Below are positions 18,119-26,146 of a stretch of 64,000 nucleotides of DNA, one piece after another. The stretch is from Winogradskyella schleiferi (GTDB taxonomy: Bacteria > Bacteroidota > Bacteroidia > Flavobacteriales > Flavobacteriaceae): contig NZ_CP053351.1 in the NCBI RefSeq assembly GCF_013394655.1, positions 124,001-188,000 of the forward strand. The letters run 5' to 3'. The position numbers and the translations under genes are program-made. The first letter of the stretch is position 1; every line of letters begins with the position of its first letter. Below the pieces are notes generated by a model. The model saw only the letters and a program-made list of their open reading frames with translations, ran no database searches and was not told where the DNA came from.

Positions 18119-18974
18119 CGTAATATTGCTCTAATATGTCCCACTTATTAGGGATATTTTTAATTTGTAATTCTTTTCTTCCCGCATCCTTTTTATAAAC
18201 AACGTCCTTAAAAGTTTCTGAGATTTCCTGTATCTTGAGTTCCGTGCCTTCAGAAGAACAAGCGAATACATCGCCAATTTTGTTATGTATTTCATCAAAG
18301 CTTATAGACGTATGTTTTGGGAATTTATCTAAGATTAAGAAGTAAAATATTTCTTTGGCTATCTCTGGTCTTTCGCTCACTTTTAATTGAAAAACAGAAC
18401 CTTCCTCGGTATCGGTAACTTTAGTGATTAAATTAAGGTCAATAAAAATGGATGATAAATCATCTTCCATATCCTTTATGTTCTTATCAGCTAAATAATA
18501 TGTTTTTATAAATACCTTAATGTCGTTTTTTAAAGAGTTTTCAGCTATCGAAGTTTGATGGTTACTCGCTGCCCTAAGTAAATAACGAAGTAATTGTTGA
18601 GTGGTAAATTGTGAATTAACCCTACTTTTTCTGAATTCTTTGAAAACTAAAGGAAAAATAGATGCTAAATTGGTATCTAACAATTTATAATGCAACAACC
18701 ATAAGGTTCCTTCATATTCTAAAAGTGGGTCATATCCTGTATTACTATCAAAGATTTTATTGGCAAAAACAGTTGTTTGGCCTTCCTGATTTTTTATACC
18801 GAAAGCCTTCAGCCAGAAATTTATGGACATTACCATATTTTTCCCAACACCTAAAGCTGTTACGGCATCCGGATTTTTGAAAGACTGACCGGTAGAAAGA
18901 TAATCGTAGCCCTTCTTCAACCAAAAATGGCGACAGTGAAATGTTTCGTGTCCTGTGAATGTTAGTTTATTCAT
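18111..18974 (-). CDS. sspB: DUF4007 protein SspB
   Basis: The 287-residue protein shows the full DUF4007 signature at its N-terminus: FTGHETFHCR (about residues 5-14), a WLKKG motif, and LGVGKNMVMSINFW around 42-55. In characterised Ssp systems the DUF4007 protein SspB nicks DNA to open the site for sulfur insertion by SspD. It overlaps sspC by 8 bp and the upstream regulator gene by 8 bp. The family call is strong; nicking activity is known for the family member studied and is inferred here. Confidence 0.92.
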   Translation of the reverse strand: MNKLTFTGHETFHCRHFWLKKGYDYLSTGQSFKNPDAVTALGVGKNMVMSINFWLKAFGIKNQEGQTTVFANKIFDSNTGYDPLLEYEGTLWLLHYKLLDTNLASIFPLVFKEFRKSRVNSQFTTQQLLRYLLRAASNHQTSIAENSLKNDIKVFIKTYYLADKNIKDMEDDLSSIFIDLNLITKVTDTEEGSVFQLKVSERPEIAKEIFYFLILDKFPKHTSISFDEIHNKIGDVFACSSEGTELKIQEISETFKDVVYKKDAGRKELQIKNIPNKWDILEQYYDA

Positions 18975-19287
18975 TTATTTTCGATTCGCCGTTTTTATTT
19001 TTTAAATAAATCAATTTGTCTTTACATTCAACCAAGATACTCTCTGGGTTTTCTTCTTCTAAAAGGGAAAACACCACTTTATCGGTTAAATATCTTTTTT
19101 CCAACTCAGATACGGAAACATCAAAAAATGAAGCAAAATTAGAAAGAAGCCCTCTTTTAGGAAGCCTCTCATTTCTCTCGTATTTACCAAGTGTGGATTG
19201 GTCTATGTCTACCGCAGCCGCAACTTTTCTTATAGGTAGATTTTTCAATTCCCTCAGTGTTCTGAGATATTCACCCAATGTTTCCAT
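18967..19287 (-). CDS. XRE-family HTH regulator of the ssp operon
   Basis: The 106-residue protein has an N-terminal lambda-repressor-like helix-turn-helix (residues 4-60, with IRKVAAAVDIDQSTLGKYER) and a short charged C-terminal tail. It is the first gene of the run XRE-sspB-sspC-sspD-GHKL-GIY, with an 8-bp overlap into sspB. A 19-bp imperfect palindrome lies 20 bp upstream of its start codon, where an autoregulatory repressor would bind. It probably keeps the modification and effector genes in balance. Control of the operon is inference from position. Confidence 0.8.
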   Translation of the reverse strand: METLGEYLRTLRELKNLPIRKVAAAVDIDQSTLGKYERNERLPKRGLLSNFASFFDVSVSELEKRYLTDKVVFSLLEEENPESILVECKDKLIYLKNKNGESKINE

Positions 19288-19306
19288 CGCCGTTGAATTT
19301 TATTTT

Positions 19307-19325
19307 AAAGACAAATATTGTCCTT
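19307..19325. promoter_or_regulatory. Candidate operator for the XRE regulator
   Basis: AAAGACAA and TTGTCCTT form inverted arms (7 of 8 positions) around a 3-bp centre. The site is 20 bp upstream of the XRE start and within the only gap (135 bp) before the ssp operon. Size and symmetry suit a dimeric HTH repressor. Confidence 0.45.
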
Positions 19326-19422
19326 ACAAAAATAGGATTATTTAGGCCATTAACAACTATTGAGATGAGATATAATGACTTTATTTCTGCTCTGTGATTA
19401 TTGATCAGGAAAACACTTAATT

Positions 19423-21921
19423 TTAGTCGCCAATTCCCTGCATCATAGTTTCCATTCCACCAAAATTTAAAATAAAGGTTGAGTAGTAATGGTCAAACAG
19501 ATCCTTGAGATATTGACCCAAATCAACGTGTTCTAAATCATCTTTTCCCTCTACTTTTTGCCTAATCTCATAACCTCTGTTTTTACTGATAGTGTAGAGA
19601 AACAGGGTATGAAAATATACCGAGGTGTAATATTTTCGGTTGGCAAGTTCTAATTGCTCTTGGTTGATATTCCTCTCTTTCGATTTGAAGTTCTTCAATA
19701 CAGTACTGTCCATATTGATAAAAATGCGATTGAGTAAATCACCCTCAGCATCTGGAATCATAACCGTCGAATAATCTACATCAAGGCTTGTAGCTTCTTC
19801 TACCGCTTCCCAAGTTACATCTGTATCAGAATTCTCATCTACGTTCTTGTACATAAAAACTAATTTTGGTAATCCCAACAAATCATTATCGCTTTCTTTT
19901 TTAGGCGTCTCGTCTTTTGGTTTACTATTGTCGGCAATTTTAACCCAAAACATTTCCTCTATATTACCATTGGGTGATGATAGACTTGCTTTGATTTGAA
20001 CGCTATCGCCAACTTTCAATTCATCTTTAGGATTAAGAGAGATTCTTATTTTTCCTTTGTTCGGGCTACTTTTTATCACGTTAAAAACTTCATCTATTTC
20101 TTTTGGCTCACCAGGTCTATTTCCGCCATTAGAATCGTTTGGTTTTATATTGAGCACACTAACCCTTAAATCCCCAGGTTCTTCAATCCTATCAAAATAA
20201 TCATTTGCTACATCTGTGGAAAAGCGAATGGACTTTTCACCATTTAGTGGTATCGTGGCGACCTCTTTTTCATTATTATTTTTAGTATCAATTTGAAAAA
20301 ATGATGGAAACCTTTTAGGTTCAAAAGGTGTGGGTTCTTTTTCAGTAGAAGTACGTTTCTTTTGTCCTTCAGTTTTTCTATCCTTTTTAATGTCGAGCTT
20401 AAACGTTTGGTTTAGCAATTTTGCCAACTCTGAATCAAGGGGTAGATTCTTTGTAAAGCTTTTTAGTAAATCACTCGTGTTTGAGGACGTGTCAATATCC
20501 ACTGCTTGTTTTCGACGCTTTTCTATTTCTGCCAACCTTCCATCTTTCGCGCTTAGTTTTTTAGCTAGATAACTTCTTAGAAATTGGGTTTCGTCACCAT
20601 CTTTAAGTCTGTCGCGAGAGGCCATAAATAATTCCTTCCGAAAGTTATATTTCATTTCGGTGCAATCCACGTGAATAAGTAAGTGACTCTTTAGAAGGTT
20701 GAGCTTCAATGAGCGTGTTATAAACTCAGCAGTATAATGTCCGTGAGTTTGACCATTGAGTGAGAACATAACTGACATTGAATTTTTAAAATACCTGTCC
20801 TGTATAATTTTTTTGGTTCTCTTAAGGTCGTAGTCCTTTACCTTAGTTTTAAACACATAGCAAGACACCTTCATCTTTCCGAATACATCATCTGAAAAAT
20901 TTTCTGAAAAACTCTCGTCCAGATATTCAGATTCTTCAGCTGCCAACCGTCTTTTTAATCCGAACAAATCATTTTCGAGAACTTTATTGTTTGGATAACG
21001 TTCTGCGGTGTCGACCGTTAAAATTGGTAGTGCAGGTTGAAATAAAAACTCATTTACACTTTGGTTTAGGTCTTGGGCAAAACCAGAATAGCCTTTAGGA
21101 AATTGATACGAATAGAGTTTTAATATGGTGCCAGTTTCAAATTGACGATTGTTGAGGCCAAGGTCTAATTTCGTTATTGTAAAAGATGGGATTTTTTCAT
21201 CAATGAGCAAGTATTCGTACCAGGTTTCTTTTGCTTGGTCAGATTCTTTTTTAGGATGCTCACGTACCAAGGTAAATCCAAAACCACCATCATTCGTGTA
21301 ACGCTTTGAAGCAATGAGCTGATATCTTTTCTTTCCACAGAATACAATGGCACCGCTTCCACCCATATTATATTTACCCTGTACGAAGTGAATATCATTT
21401 TTATTACCTCGAAGTAGTGATAGAAAGGTGTCCTCAAACTTTTCTGGATGTTGACCTTCACCGTTATCATAAACAATTACCGATGTTGGATGTTGATTCC
21501 GCTGGTTCCGTGGTCCCTTCCCGTCAGCAATAATTTGAATATTCTCAGCTTGTTTTTTGCGAAATGAAGGTAAATCCCAATTATTTTCTGGATAAAACCT
21601 TTGAATAGCCTCGTCCATAGTTCTTGGTGCAACATCAGATTTTGGGTCAGTTCCTGAAAGAATACATTCTTTAGTTAGTATGGCATCAATGGCGTTGGTT
21701 ACTTTCTCTATCAAAGCAGCAATGGGGCTTGACTGTTGGTTTTTTACCACACCATAATTACTAAAATTTCCACCCAGTGGTTTCCAGTTTGAGTCATCGA
21801 ATATTGAAGGGTATGATTTGATAATACTTATTAAATCATTCTCGTCTTTTGCTTGATATAGTTTAAAGAAAAGTTCTTGATGATTAATTTTTTTTGAAGG
21901 TTGGTCAAATAGGTCGGTCAT
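19423..21921 (-). CDS. Large GHKL ATPase linked to the ssp island
   Basis: The 832-residue protein has a GHKL ATP-binding fold: the N-box Glu and Asn are E72 and N76 in LIEKVTNAIDA, the G1 box YDNGEGQHP is at 151-159, and a glycine loop MGGSGA is near 186-191. Unlike the smaller GHKL protein in this island it keeps the usual catalytic Glu. Residues about 520-560 are a Lys/Thr-rich linker. About 570-660 looks beta-rich, and the C-terminal ~170 residues are helical. It lies upstream of the XRE regulator with 135 bp between them and no overlap, so it probably has its own promoter in 21922-22035. It may be a sensor or second effector. Whether it belongs to the same defence system or is a separate cargo gene cannot be settled from sequence. 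Confidence 0.7.
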   Translation of the reverse strand: MTDLFDQPSKKINHQELFFKLYQAKDENDLISIIKSYPSIFDDSNWKPLGGNFSNYGVVKNQQSSPIAALIEKVTNAIDAILTKECILSGTDPKSDVAPRTMDEAIQRFYPENNWDLPSFRKKQAENIQIIADGKGPRNQRNQHPTSVIVYDNGEGQHPEKFEDTFLSLLRGNKNDIHFVQGKYNMGGSGAIVFCGKKRYQLIASKRYTNDGGFGFTLVREHPKKESDQAKETWYEYLLIDEKIPSFTITKLDLGLNNRQFETGTILKLYSYQFPKGYSGFAQDLNQSVNEFLFQPALPILTVDTAERYPNNKVLENDLFGLKRRLAAEESEYLDESFSENFSDDVFGKMKVSCYVFKTKVKDYDLKRTKKIIQDRYFKNSMSVMFSLNGQTHGHYTAEFITRSLKLNLLKSHLLIHVDCTEMKYNFRKELFMASRDRLKDGDETQFLRSYLAKKLSAKDGRLAEIEKRRKQAVDIDTSSNTSDLLKSFTKNLPLDSELAKLLNQTFKLDIKKDRKTEGQKKRTSTEKEPTPFEPKRFPSFFQIDTKNNNEKEVATIPLNGEKSIRFSTDVANDYFDRIEEPGDLRVSVLNIKPNDSNGGNRPGEPKEIDEVFNVIKSSPNKGKIRISLNPKDELKVGDSVQIKASLSSPNGNIEEMFWVKIADNSKPKDETPKKESDNDLLGLPKLVFMYKNVDENSDTDVTWEAVEEATSLDVDYSTVMIPDAEGDLLNRIFINMDSTVLKNFKSKERNINQEQLELANRKYYTSVYFHTLFLYTISKNRGYEIRQKVEGKDDLEHVDLGQYLKDLFDHYYSTFILNFGGMETMMQGIGD

Positions 21922-22035
21922 ATTAAATTAAAAATTTTAAGCTTCTAATATAGCGAAATCGAATGCTCGTAAAAATAGTTTTCAATTATTTCTAAATAGT
22001 TTAGTGATTTTTAAGCTTTAAAATTATTGCATAAT

Positions 22036-22698
22036 TCACTTCCTCTTATCACCAGCTTTTGTATCGAAAGCAATCAAGTTAAACAGTTCACGCATCCTGC
22101 TACGAACACGATTGCCATAGCGTTCTTCCAGTTCTTCAGCATTGAGATTGGTTGTGGCGTGGGTTTTTATATTGCCTTTGGTCTGTATAAATAATTCATA
22201 GCGTGATAGTAAAACCTCGCCCATAACGTTTAGGTCTTTACCGTAAAAACGACCAGCGGGTTCAACTCCTAAATCATCAAAGCAATAAAATTTGGTATTT
22301 CCATATTCCTCGACCGTTTTAAAACCTAAATGGTTAAAACTGAAGGTTACATTTCGGCAAGGAATCATTTCATAAGGTCGTTGTAACGGAACCAAATGGC
22401 GCAATAATTTCATCAAACTGGTTTTACCACACCCAACGGGTCCAGATAGAAGAATGCCTTTGTCAATATCAATTCCATAGGTTTTGCAATTGTCTTTGTC
22501 TTTGATGAAGTAGGAACAGAGCTTTAGCAAAATATCCTTATCCTCATCGTAAATCCTAAACTTCTTCCCAAATAGCAGCTTGCCCTTTGCATCCAAGTAA
22601 ATCAAGATTTTGTCAAAATCGTAGAGAACGCTTTTACCATCAAAGTTTCCGAGCGAGTATTCCACGCCACCTTCGGTTATTTTAGAGGGGTTGTCCAT
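22036..22698 (-). CDS. DnaC/IstB-like ATPase of the element
   Basis: The frame is open to 22914, but the upstream part is a shadow of the overlapping Rep gene. ATG at 22698 gives a 220-residue protein and a 17-bp overlap with that gene, which fits coupling. Walker A GPVGCGKTS is clear, FYCFDDLGVEP is the Walker B region, and a sensor-like HATTNL follows. Such small AAA+ proteins resemble helicase loaders. In Bacteroidota ICEs this gene regularly follows a winged-helix Rep-like gene. A role in replication of the excised element is likely; the helicase it would load is unknown. Confidence 0.8.
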   Translation of the reverse strand: MDNPSKITEGGVEYSLGNFDGKSVLYDFDKILIYLDAKGKLLFGKKFRIYDEDKDILLKLCSYFIKDKDNCKTYGIDIDKGILLSGPVGCGKTSLMKLLRHLVPLQRPYEMIPCRNVTFSFNHLGFKTVEEYGNTKFYCFDDLGVEPAGRFYGKDLNVMGEVLLSRYELFIQTKGNIKTHATTNLNAEELEERYGNRVRSRMRELFNLIAFDTKAGDKRK

Positions 22699-23434
22699 AG
22701 TCTTTGTTTTTACTGGTTCGCAGGTTGTCCTTGATTTGGGACGCTTGTTTTTTGTTTGGTTTGTTTTCCTCGGCATATAATTCTGTTCTGTCCATCCAGT
22801 TTGTGGCCAAGGCACGCCAATCTCTAATTTCATTTCCATCACTCGTTTGCCAGTTCCGGGTTTCATAATGCTCAAAGAATTTTTTTCCTTCATCAGCATT
22901 AAAACCTTTTTCAATAAAAAAATTAATAACGGTCTGCCAGCCCTTTGGTTGTTTTATATTGTTTACTTGTTTGGTATTGTTTATAGTAGATACCAATGCT
23001 TGTCCACTGGTGGGACGGTGCGAGTCCACAGCTTGTCCATTATTGGGATGGTGTTGGTACACTACTGGTTCACGTATGGGACGGTACTGTTCCGCAAGCT
23101 GTTCTAATATGGGATTGTACTGTCCCGTAACAGGTTCATCACTTGTCCCAATAATGGACATCTTGATTTTACTGCCTTTGTAGGGATTGTTAGAAGGGAA
23201 GTAGGATAGATAGTTCCAAGAATCGAGGTCTGTCACACATCTATGATAAGTGGATTTTGAACCAATCTTGGCAACGCGCATTAATTCGCGACGGTTTACA
23301 TAGAACTCATCTGCAAACCGACTACTGTTCCATTCTTGGAACAGCGCCATATATAGGCTTATGTGCGTTGGATTGAGGCGGTCATCAAAAAAGAACTTTT
23401 CAAAAGCCGCATTTAGTAGCTTTATATAGTTCAT
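22682..23434 (-). CDS. Winged-helix Rep-like initiator/regulator
   Basis: The 250-residue protein starts with a helix-turn-helix/winged-helix domain (about residues 1-90, including FYVNRRELMRVAKIGSKSTY). Such domains occur in replication initiators and transcriptional regulators of Bacteroidota mobile elements. Residues 100-154 are five 11-residue repeats. The C-terminal part (about 165-250) is charged and may contact partners. It lies 3 bp after the excisionase-like gene and overlaps the DnaC-like gene by 17 bp, forming a three-gene set xis-rep-dnaC. Either initiator or regulator is possible; the neighbouring loader ATPase favours replication. Confidence 0.65.
   Translation of the reverse strand: MNYIKLLNAAFEKFFFDDRLNPTHISLYMALFQEWNSSRFADEFYVNRRELMRVAKIGSKSTYHRCVTDLDSWNYLSYFPSNNPYKGSKIKMSIIGTSDEPVTGQYNPILEQLAEQYRPIREPVVYQHHPNNGQAVDSHRPTSGQALVSTINNTKQVNNIKQPKGWQTVINFFIEKGFNADEGKKFFEHYETRNWQTSDGNEIRDWRALATNWMDRTELYAEENKPNKKQASQIKDNLRTSKNKDYGQPL
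22973..23137 (-). repeat. Five 33-bp tandem repeats inside the Rep-like gene
   Basis: The translation falls into five 11-residue units starting at E100 (EPVTGQYNPIL, EQLAEQYRPIR, EPVVYQHHPNN, GQAVDSHRPTS, and a weaker fifth). At DNA level the first two units share CAGTAC and CCCATA cores, and later units keep TCCCA. Internal repeats of this size could be iterons for origin function or a flexible linker in the protein. Confidence 0.7.
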
Positions 23435-23437
23435 CTT

Positions 23438-23722
23438 TTAAGAATTTTGCTTGTGCTGCACTCGATTTGAGTTCATTACACCTTGAATTTCCTCTGCATC
23501 ATAGTAGATAATGCCCCCAACTTTTGTGTATGGCAACGTTCCATTGATGCGAAGATTCTGTAATGTACCTGGACTGACTTGAAGCAAGTCCATTACCTCG
23601 GAAGATTTTAAATATTTCTTGAGTTTTCCAGTTGCTTGTTTAGATAGAAGATTCTTGATGTCATCGAGCAATTCCATTTTAAATTCTCGAAGGTCGTCGG
23701 TGGTAATAATATTTGCTGGCAT
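23438..23722 (-). CDS. Excisionase-like HTH protein
   Basis: The 94-residue protein has a coiled N-terminal helix (about 8-35) and a MerR/excisionase-type winged HTH: YLKSSEVMDLLQVSPGTL followed by GGIIYYDAEEI (about residues 38-85). This is the HTH_17 type found as Xis or control protein in many Bacteroidota ICEs. It lies just after a 293-bp regulatory gap and 3 bp before the Rep-like gene. Function as excision factor, activator of transfer genes, or both is possible. Confidence 0.75.
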   Translation of the reverse strand: MPANIITTDDLREFKMELLDDIKNLLSKQATGKLKKYLKSSEVMDLLQVSPGTLQNLRINGTLPYTKVGGIIYYDAEEIQGVMNSNRVQHKQNS

Positions 23723-23743
23723 AATAGAACGGTTTTAAAGAAA

Positions 23744-23781
23744 GGGACTATCGTATCGATTTCAACTAATTTGATAGTCCC
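23744..23781 (-). promoter_or_regulatory. Stem-loop just upstream of the excisionase gene
   Basis: GGGACTATC (23744-23752) and GATAGTCCC (23773-23781) are perfect 9-bp inverted arms with a 20-base loop. Read on the minus strand, a T-rich stretch (TTTCTTT) follows, then the xis start 22 bp downstream. It resembles an intrinsic terminator placed in a leader, so attenuation or an operator function is suspected. Confidence 0.5.
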
Positions 23782-23810
23782 TGACCTGATTTGACTTTCG
23801 TTCTACAAAT

Positions 23811-23984
23811 TTGGGATGGTTTATTGGATTTTAATCCCAAGTTGTACCCAAGTAGGGTGTTTTTATTTACTCATTTTCAATGGTTTAAATTGGTTTGATT
23901 TAGAGGTGTCACTTAAAATCATCTATGCCAAATGATAATAGATAAAATTAATTTTATTTTTTCCCAAGTAAGACCCAACTTGGG
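23811..23984. promoter_or_regulatory. Array of CCCAA half-sites in the rteC-xis gap
   Basis: CCCAAGT occurs at 23836-23842 and 23847-23853 (11-bp spacing). CCCAAGT (23963-23969) and CCCAACT (23974-23980) repeat the same 11-bp spacing. TTGGGAT (23811-23817) is inverted to ATCCCAA (23834-23840), and CCCAACTTGGG (23974-23984) is a palindrome. The 293-bp gap 23723-24015 holds no gene. The array looks like binding sites for an element regulator. Confidence 0.5.
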
Positions 23985-24015
23985 AAGAAATTTAACATTT
24001 TTAAAAATGAAAATA

Positions 24016-24867
24016 TCAACCGTCCGTTTCTTCCATTCGCCTTAAAAGTGTTGCTTTTAGTCTATCAATAAACTTGGTTTGGTCGATTTTCCGTTCTCTT
24101 ATTTCGAGAAAAGTTCTATAAACGTTACCAAGATTAAGTTCAAAAATATCTTCACAAGCTGATGCCATTTCTTTAATACCAGCTGTACCACTTTTTATTG
24201 CGCCAGATGCCTGTAATGCATAAATTAACTCAATCAGGTCTGTTTTTGAAGCAGTCCAACCAAGTCGCTCACCGTTTGATAGAGTATTCAGCTTATTCGG
24301 TATGCCGTATGACAAATCCCTTAAATTACTTAACTCTTCAACGTAATGGCTTATTAATAGGTCATAGGCCATAATTTTGGCAATTGCATTATCGTGGCTT
24401 GTGGAAAATTCAGCATCTGTATAAAAATGAGAAGTGTTTGATACCAAGCTAATTTTATCATTTCCTCGCAGAAAATAGAATTCATCCAGAAGTTCAGAAT
24501 CCTCTCTATAATATTTAATGAAATCTATATTTCGTCGATTACTTTCTTGTAGCCTATTTATTTCTGAATCAATAAATTCCTGTTGAGATTTTATTGTTCC
24601 CGCAGGTCTATTTATCAAGAAATTGTAGAGTTTGGCATAAAATTTCAGTCTGCTATATATGTAGGGTTTATGCTTTTTAAAGAATATTATTTCATTCTGT
24701 TTATCTACGAATTCATTTTCCCTTACACAGATGCGTAATTTCTGCAAGTATTGTCTTGAAATAGAAATACCTTGTTCAACATTGTTGAAATCGTTTAGAT
24801 TAGATTCCTCAACTACTTTTATTTCCTCTTTGTAATTGTCTAGTATTATATGAATTAACTTATGCAA
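24016..24867 (-). CDS. rteC: RteC-family regulator
   Basis: The 283-residue, mostly helical protein matches the RteC family in length and in segments such as RLKFYAKLYNFLINRP and the later motif YGIPNKLNTLSNGERLGWTASKTDLIELIYAL. In CTnDOT, RteC switches on excision genes in response to tetracycline-triggered signalling. Here it lies upstream of the excisionase-like gene, in keeping with that role. No RteA/RteB two-component genes are visible, so the signal may differ. The start is the first ATG after a 64-bp gap from the MFS gene. Confidence 0.8.
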   Translation of the reverse strand: MHKLIHIILDNYKEEIKVVEESNLNDFNNVEQGISISRQYLQKLRICVRENEFVDKQNEIIFFKKHKPYIYSRLKFYAKLYNFLINRPAGTIKSQQEFIDSEINRLQESNRRNIDFIKYYREDSELLDEFYFLRGNDKISLVSNTSHFYTDAEFSTSHDNAIAKIMAYDLLISHYVEELSNLRDLSYGIPNKLNTLSNGERLGWTASKTDLIELIYALQASGAIKSGTAGIKEMASACEDIFELNLGNVYRTFLEIRERKIDQTKFIDRLKATLLRRMEETDG

Positions 24868-24931
24868 AATATTTTTGGGGCTTTAGATTTGGGTTAATTA
24901 TCAATAAGTAATGTTTGTATGTTATATCTTT

Positions 24932-26146
24932 TTATGGGGGATTTTTAAAAAAGAACAGACAACCAATAGCGAGCAAAACAATGCTACCAGCAATTATGAA
25001 AGGATAGTAAAAACCGCCTGCAATCAGCCAAGTTCCTAAAACGGGGCCTAGAATCTGACCAATACTATTGGTCGAACTCTGAATAGAAATATTCCTACCA
25101 GTATTTTTCTTTGATATCAATGAAACCGCAGAGAGCAAATTTGGTGTTACCATAGCTCCTCCAGCAGCAAAAACAACGATTAATCCATAGACTAAAAATT
25201 CATTGTTAAAAAATGGAAAGGCAATCAAGGATAAACCAGATATTAGTAACCCTAAAGCAATTTGTTTCTTTGTTGATAAAAACTTCTCTCCATAAGTAGC
25301 GAACACTGGTTGTAAAACAGCCATTATTGAACCACATAGCATAAAACCAATACCAACTTGATTACTATTAAATCCTAATTCATCTTTTCCGTAGATTGAA
25401 AAGACAGTTTCAAATAGCGTCACCACAAATTGGATGACAAACGAAAGCACTAGTAATACGATAAAATATTTAGTAAATGTGAACCGCAAACTCACTTTTC
25501 GTGTTGTGAACTTATGTACGCGAGCGGTGTTTTTTAACCATTTCATCACAACCAAAAGGACAATCAATCCTAGTAGTGCAGCGAATAAAAAGGGCACTGA
25601 AAATCGGTCTAAATGTAGCAGGCCTAATGTATATTTTATATGAATATCAGTTTGGGACAGAAAGCCGCCAATGACAGGGCCGAAAATAACACCAGAGCTA
25701 ATGGCAACACCAGACCAGGCCATTATTTTTGTTCTACGTTTTTCAGATGTAATATCACTTAAATATGCATTGCTAACTGGAATAACTGATGACGTAAAAA
25801 TTCCACCAAAAATTCGAGCAATATATAGCATTGTCAAGGATGTGGCTAGGCCAGTAAGTAATTGCATAATTACAAAACCGATTAGTCCACAAATGATAAT
25901 AGGTTTCCTGCCGTATCTGTCCGATAGTTTTCCCCAAACCACTACGAATAGTAACTGAAAAAATGGATAAATGCTTGTGAGCAATCCAATATGGAAATTG
26001 ATAAGGTCGGTGTCAAGATTGTCTTTTAAAGCTAATCTTTCGGTATAGTAAGGAAGGGTTGGCAATAATATACCATAGCCCAACATCACTACAAACAAAC
26101 TCAATAGAATTAAAAATATCCTGTTGAGTTTTTCTTTTCTATCCAT
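24932..26146 (-). CDS. MFS drug exporter (DHA1, Tet-like)
   Basis: The 404-residue membrane protein has 12 predicted segments and the DHA1 motif A WGKLSDRYGRKPI in the first cytoplasmic loop, plus a motif C-like glycine-rich stretch (SSGVIFGPVIGG) in segment 5. These features mark proton-driven drug antiporters of the TetA/Bmr kind. The adjacent rteC gene recalls tetracycline-controlled elements, but substrate cannot be read from sequence. Its start abuts the stop of the P-type ATPase gene, so the two may share a transcript. Confidence 0.8.
   Translation of the reverse strand: MDRKEKLNRIFLILLSLFVVMLGYGILLPTLPYYTERLALKDNLDTDLINFHIGLLTSIYPFFQLLFVVVWGKLSDRYGRKPIIICGLIGFVIMQLLTGLATSLTMLYIARIFGGIFTSSVIPVSNAYLSDITSEKRRTKIMAWSGVAISSGVIFGPVIGGFLSQTDIHIKYTLGLLHLDRFSVPFLFAALLGLIVLLVVMKWLKNTARVHKFTTRKVSLRFTFTKYFIVLLVLSFVIQFVVTLFETVFSIYGKDELGFNSNQVGIGFMLCGSIMAVLQPVFATYGEKFLSTKKQIALGLLISGLSLIAFPFFNNEFLVYGLIVVFAAGGAMVTPNLLSAVSLISKKNTGRNISIQSSTNSIGQILGPVLGTWLIAGGFYYPFIIAGSIVLLAIGCLFFFKNPP

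Noticed and set aside
13777..18974. BREX type 4 locus
   Set aside because: DndC-like, DUF4007 and BrxC-like genes fit, but no PglZ or BrxL gene is found; a cysteine desulfurase is adjacent. Ssp fits better.
22699..22914. N-terminal extension of the DnaC-like ATPase
   Set aside because: This part is the overlapping Rep-like gene read in another frame; the ATG at 22698 gives a normal protein.
24932..26146. Firm tetracycline-resistance call
   Set aside because: Only the general DHA1 signature is visible; neighbouring rteC is suggestive but substrate is unproven.
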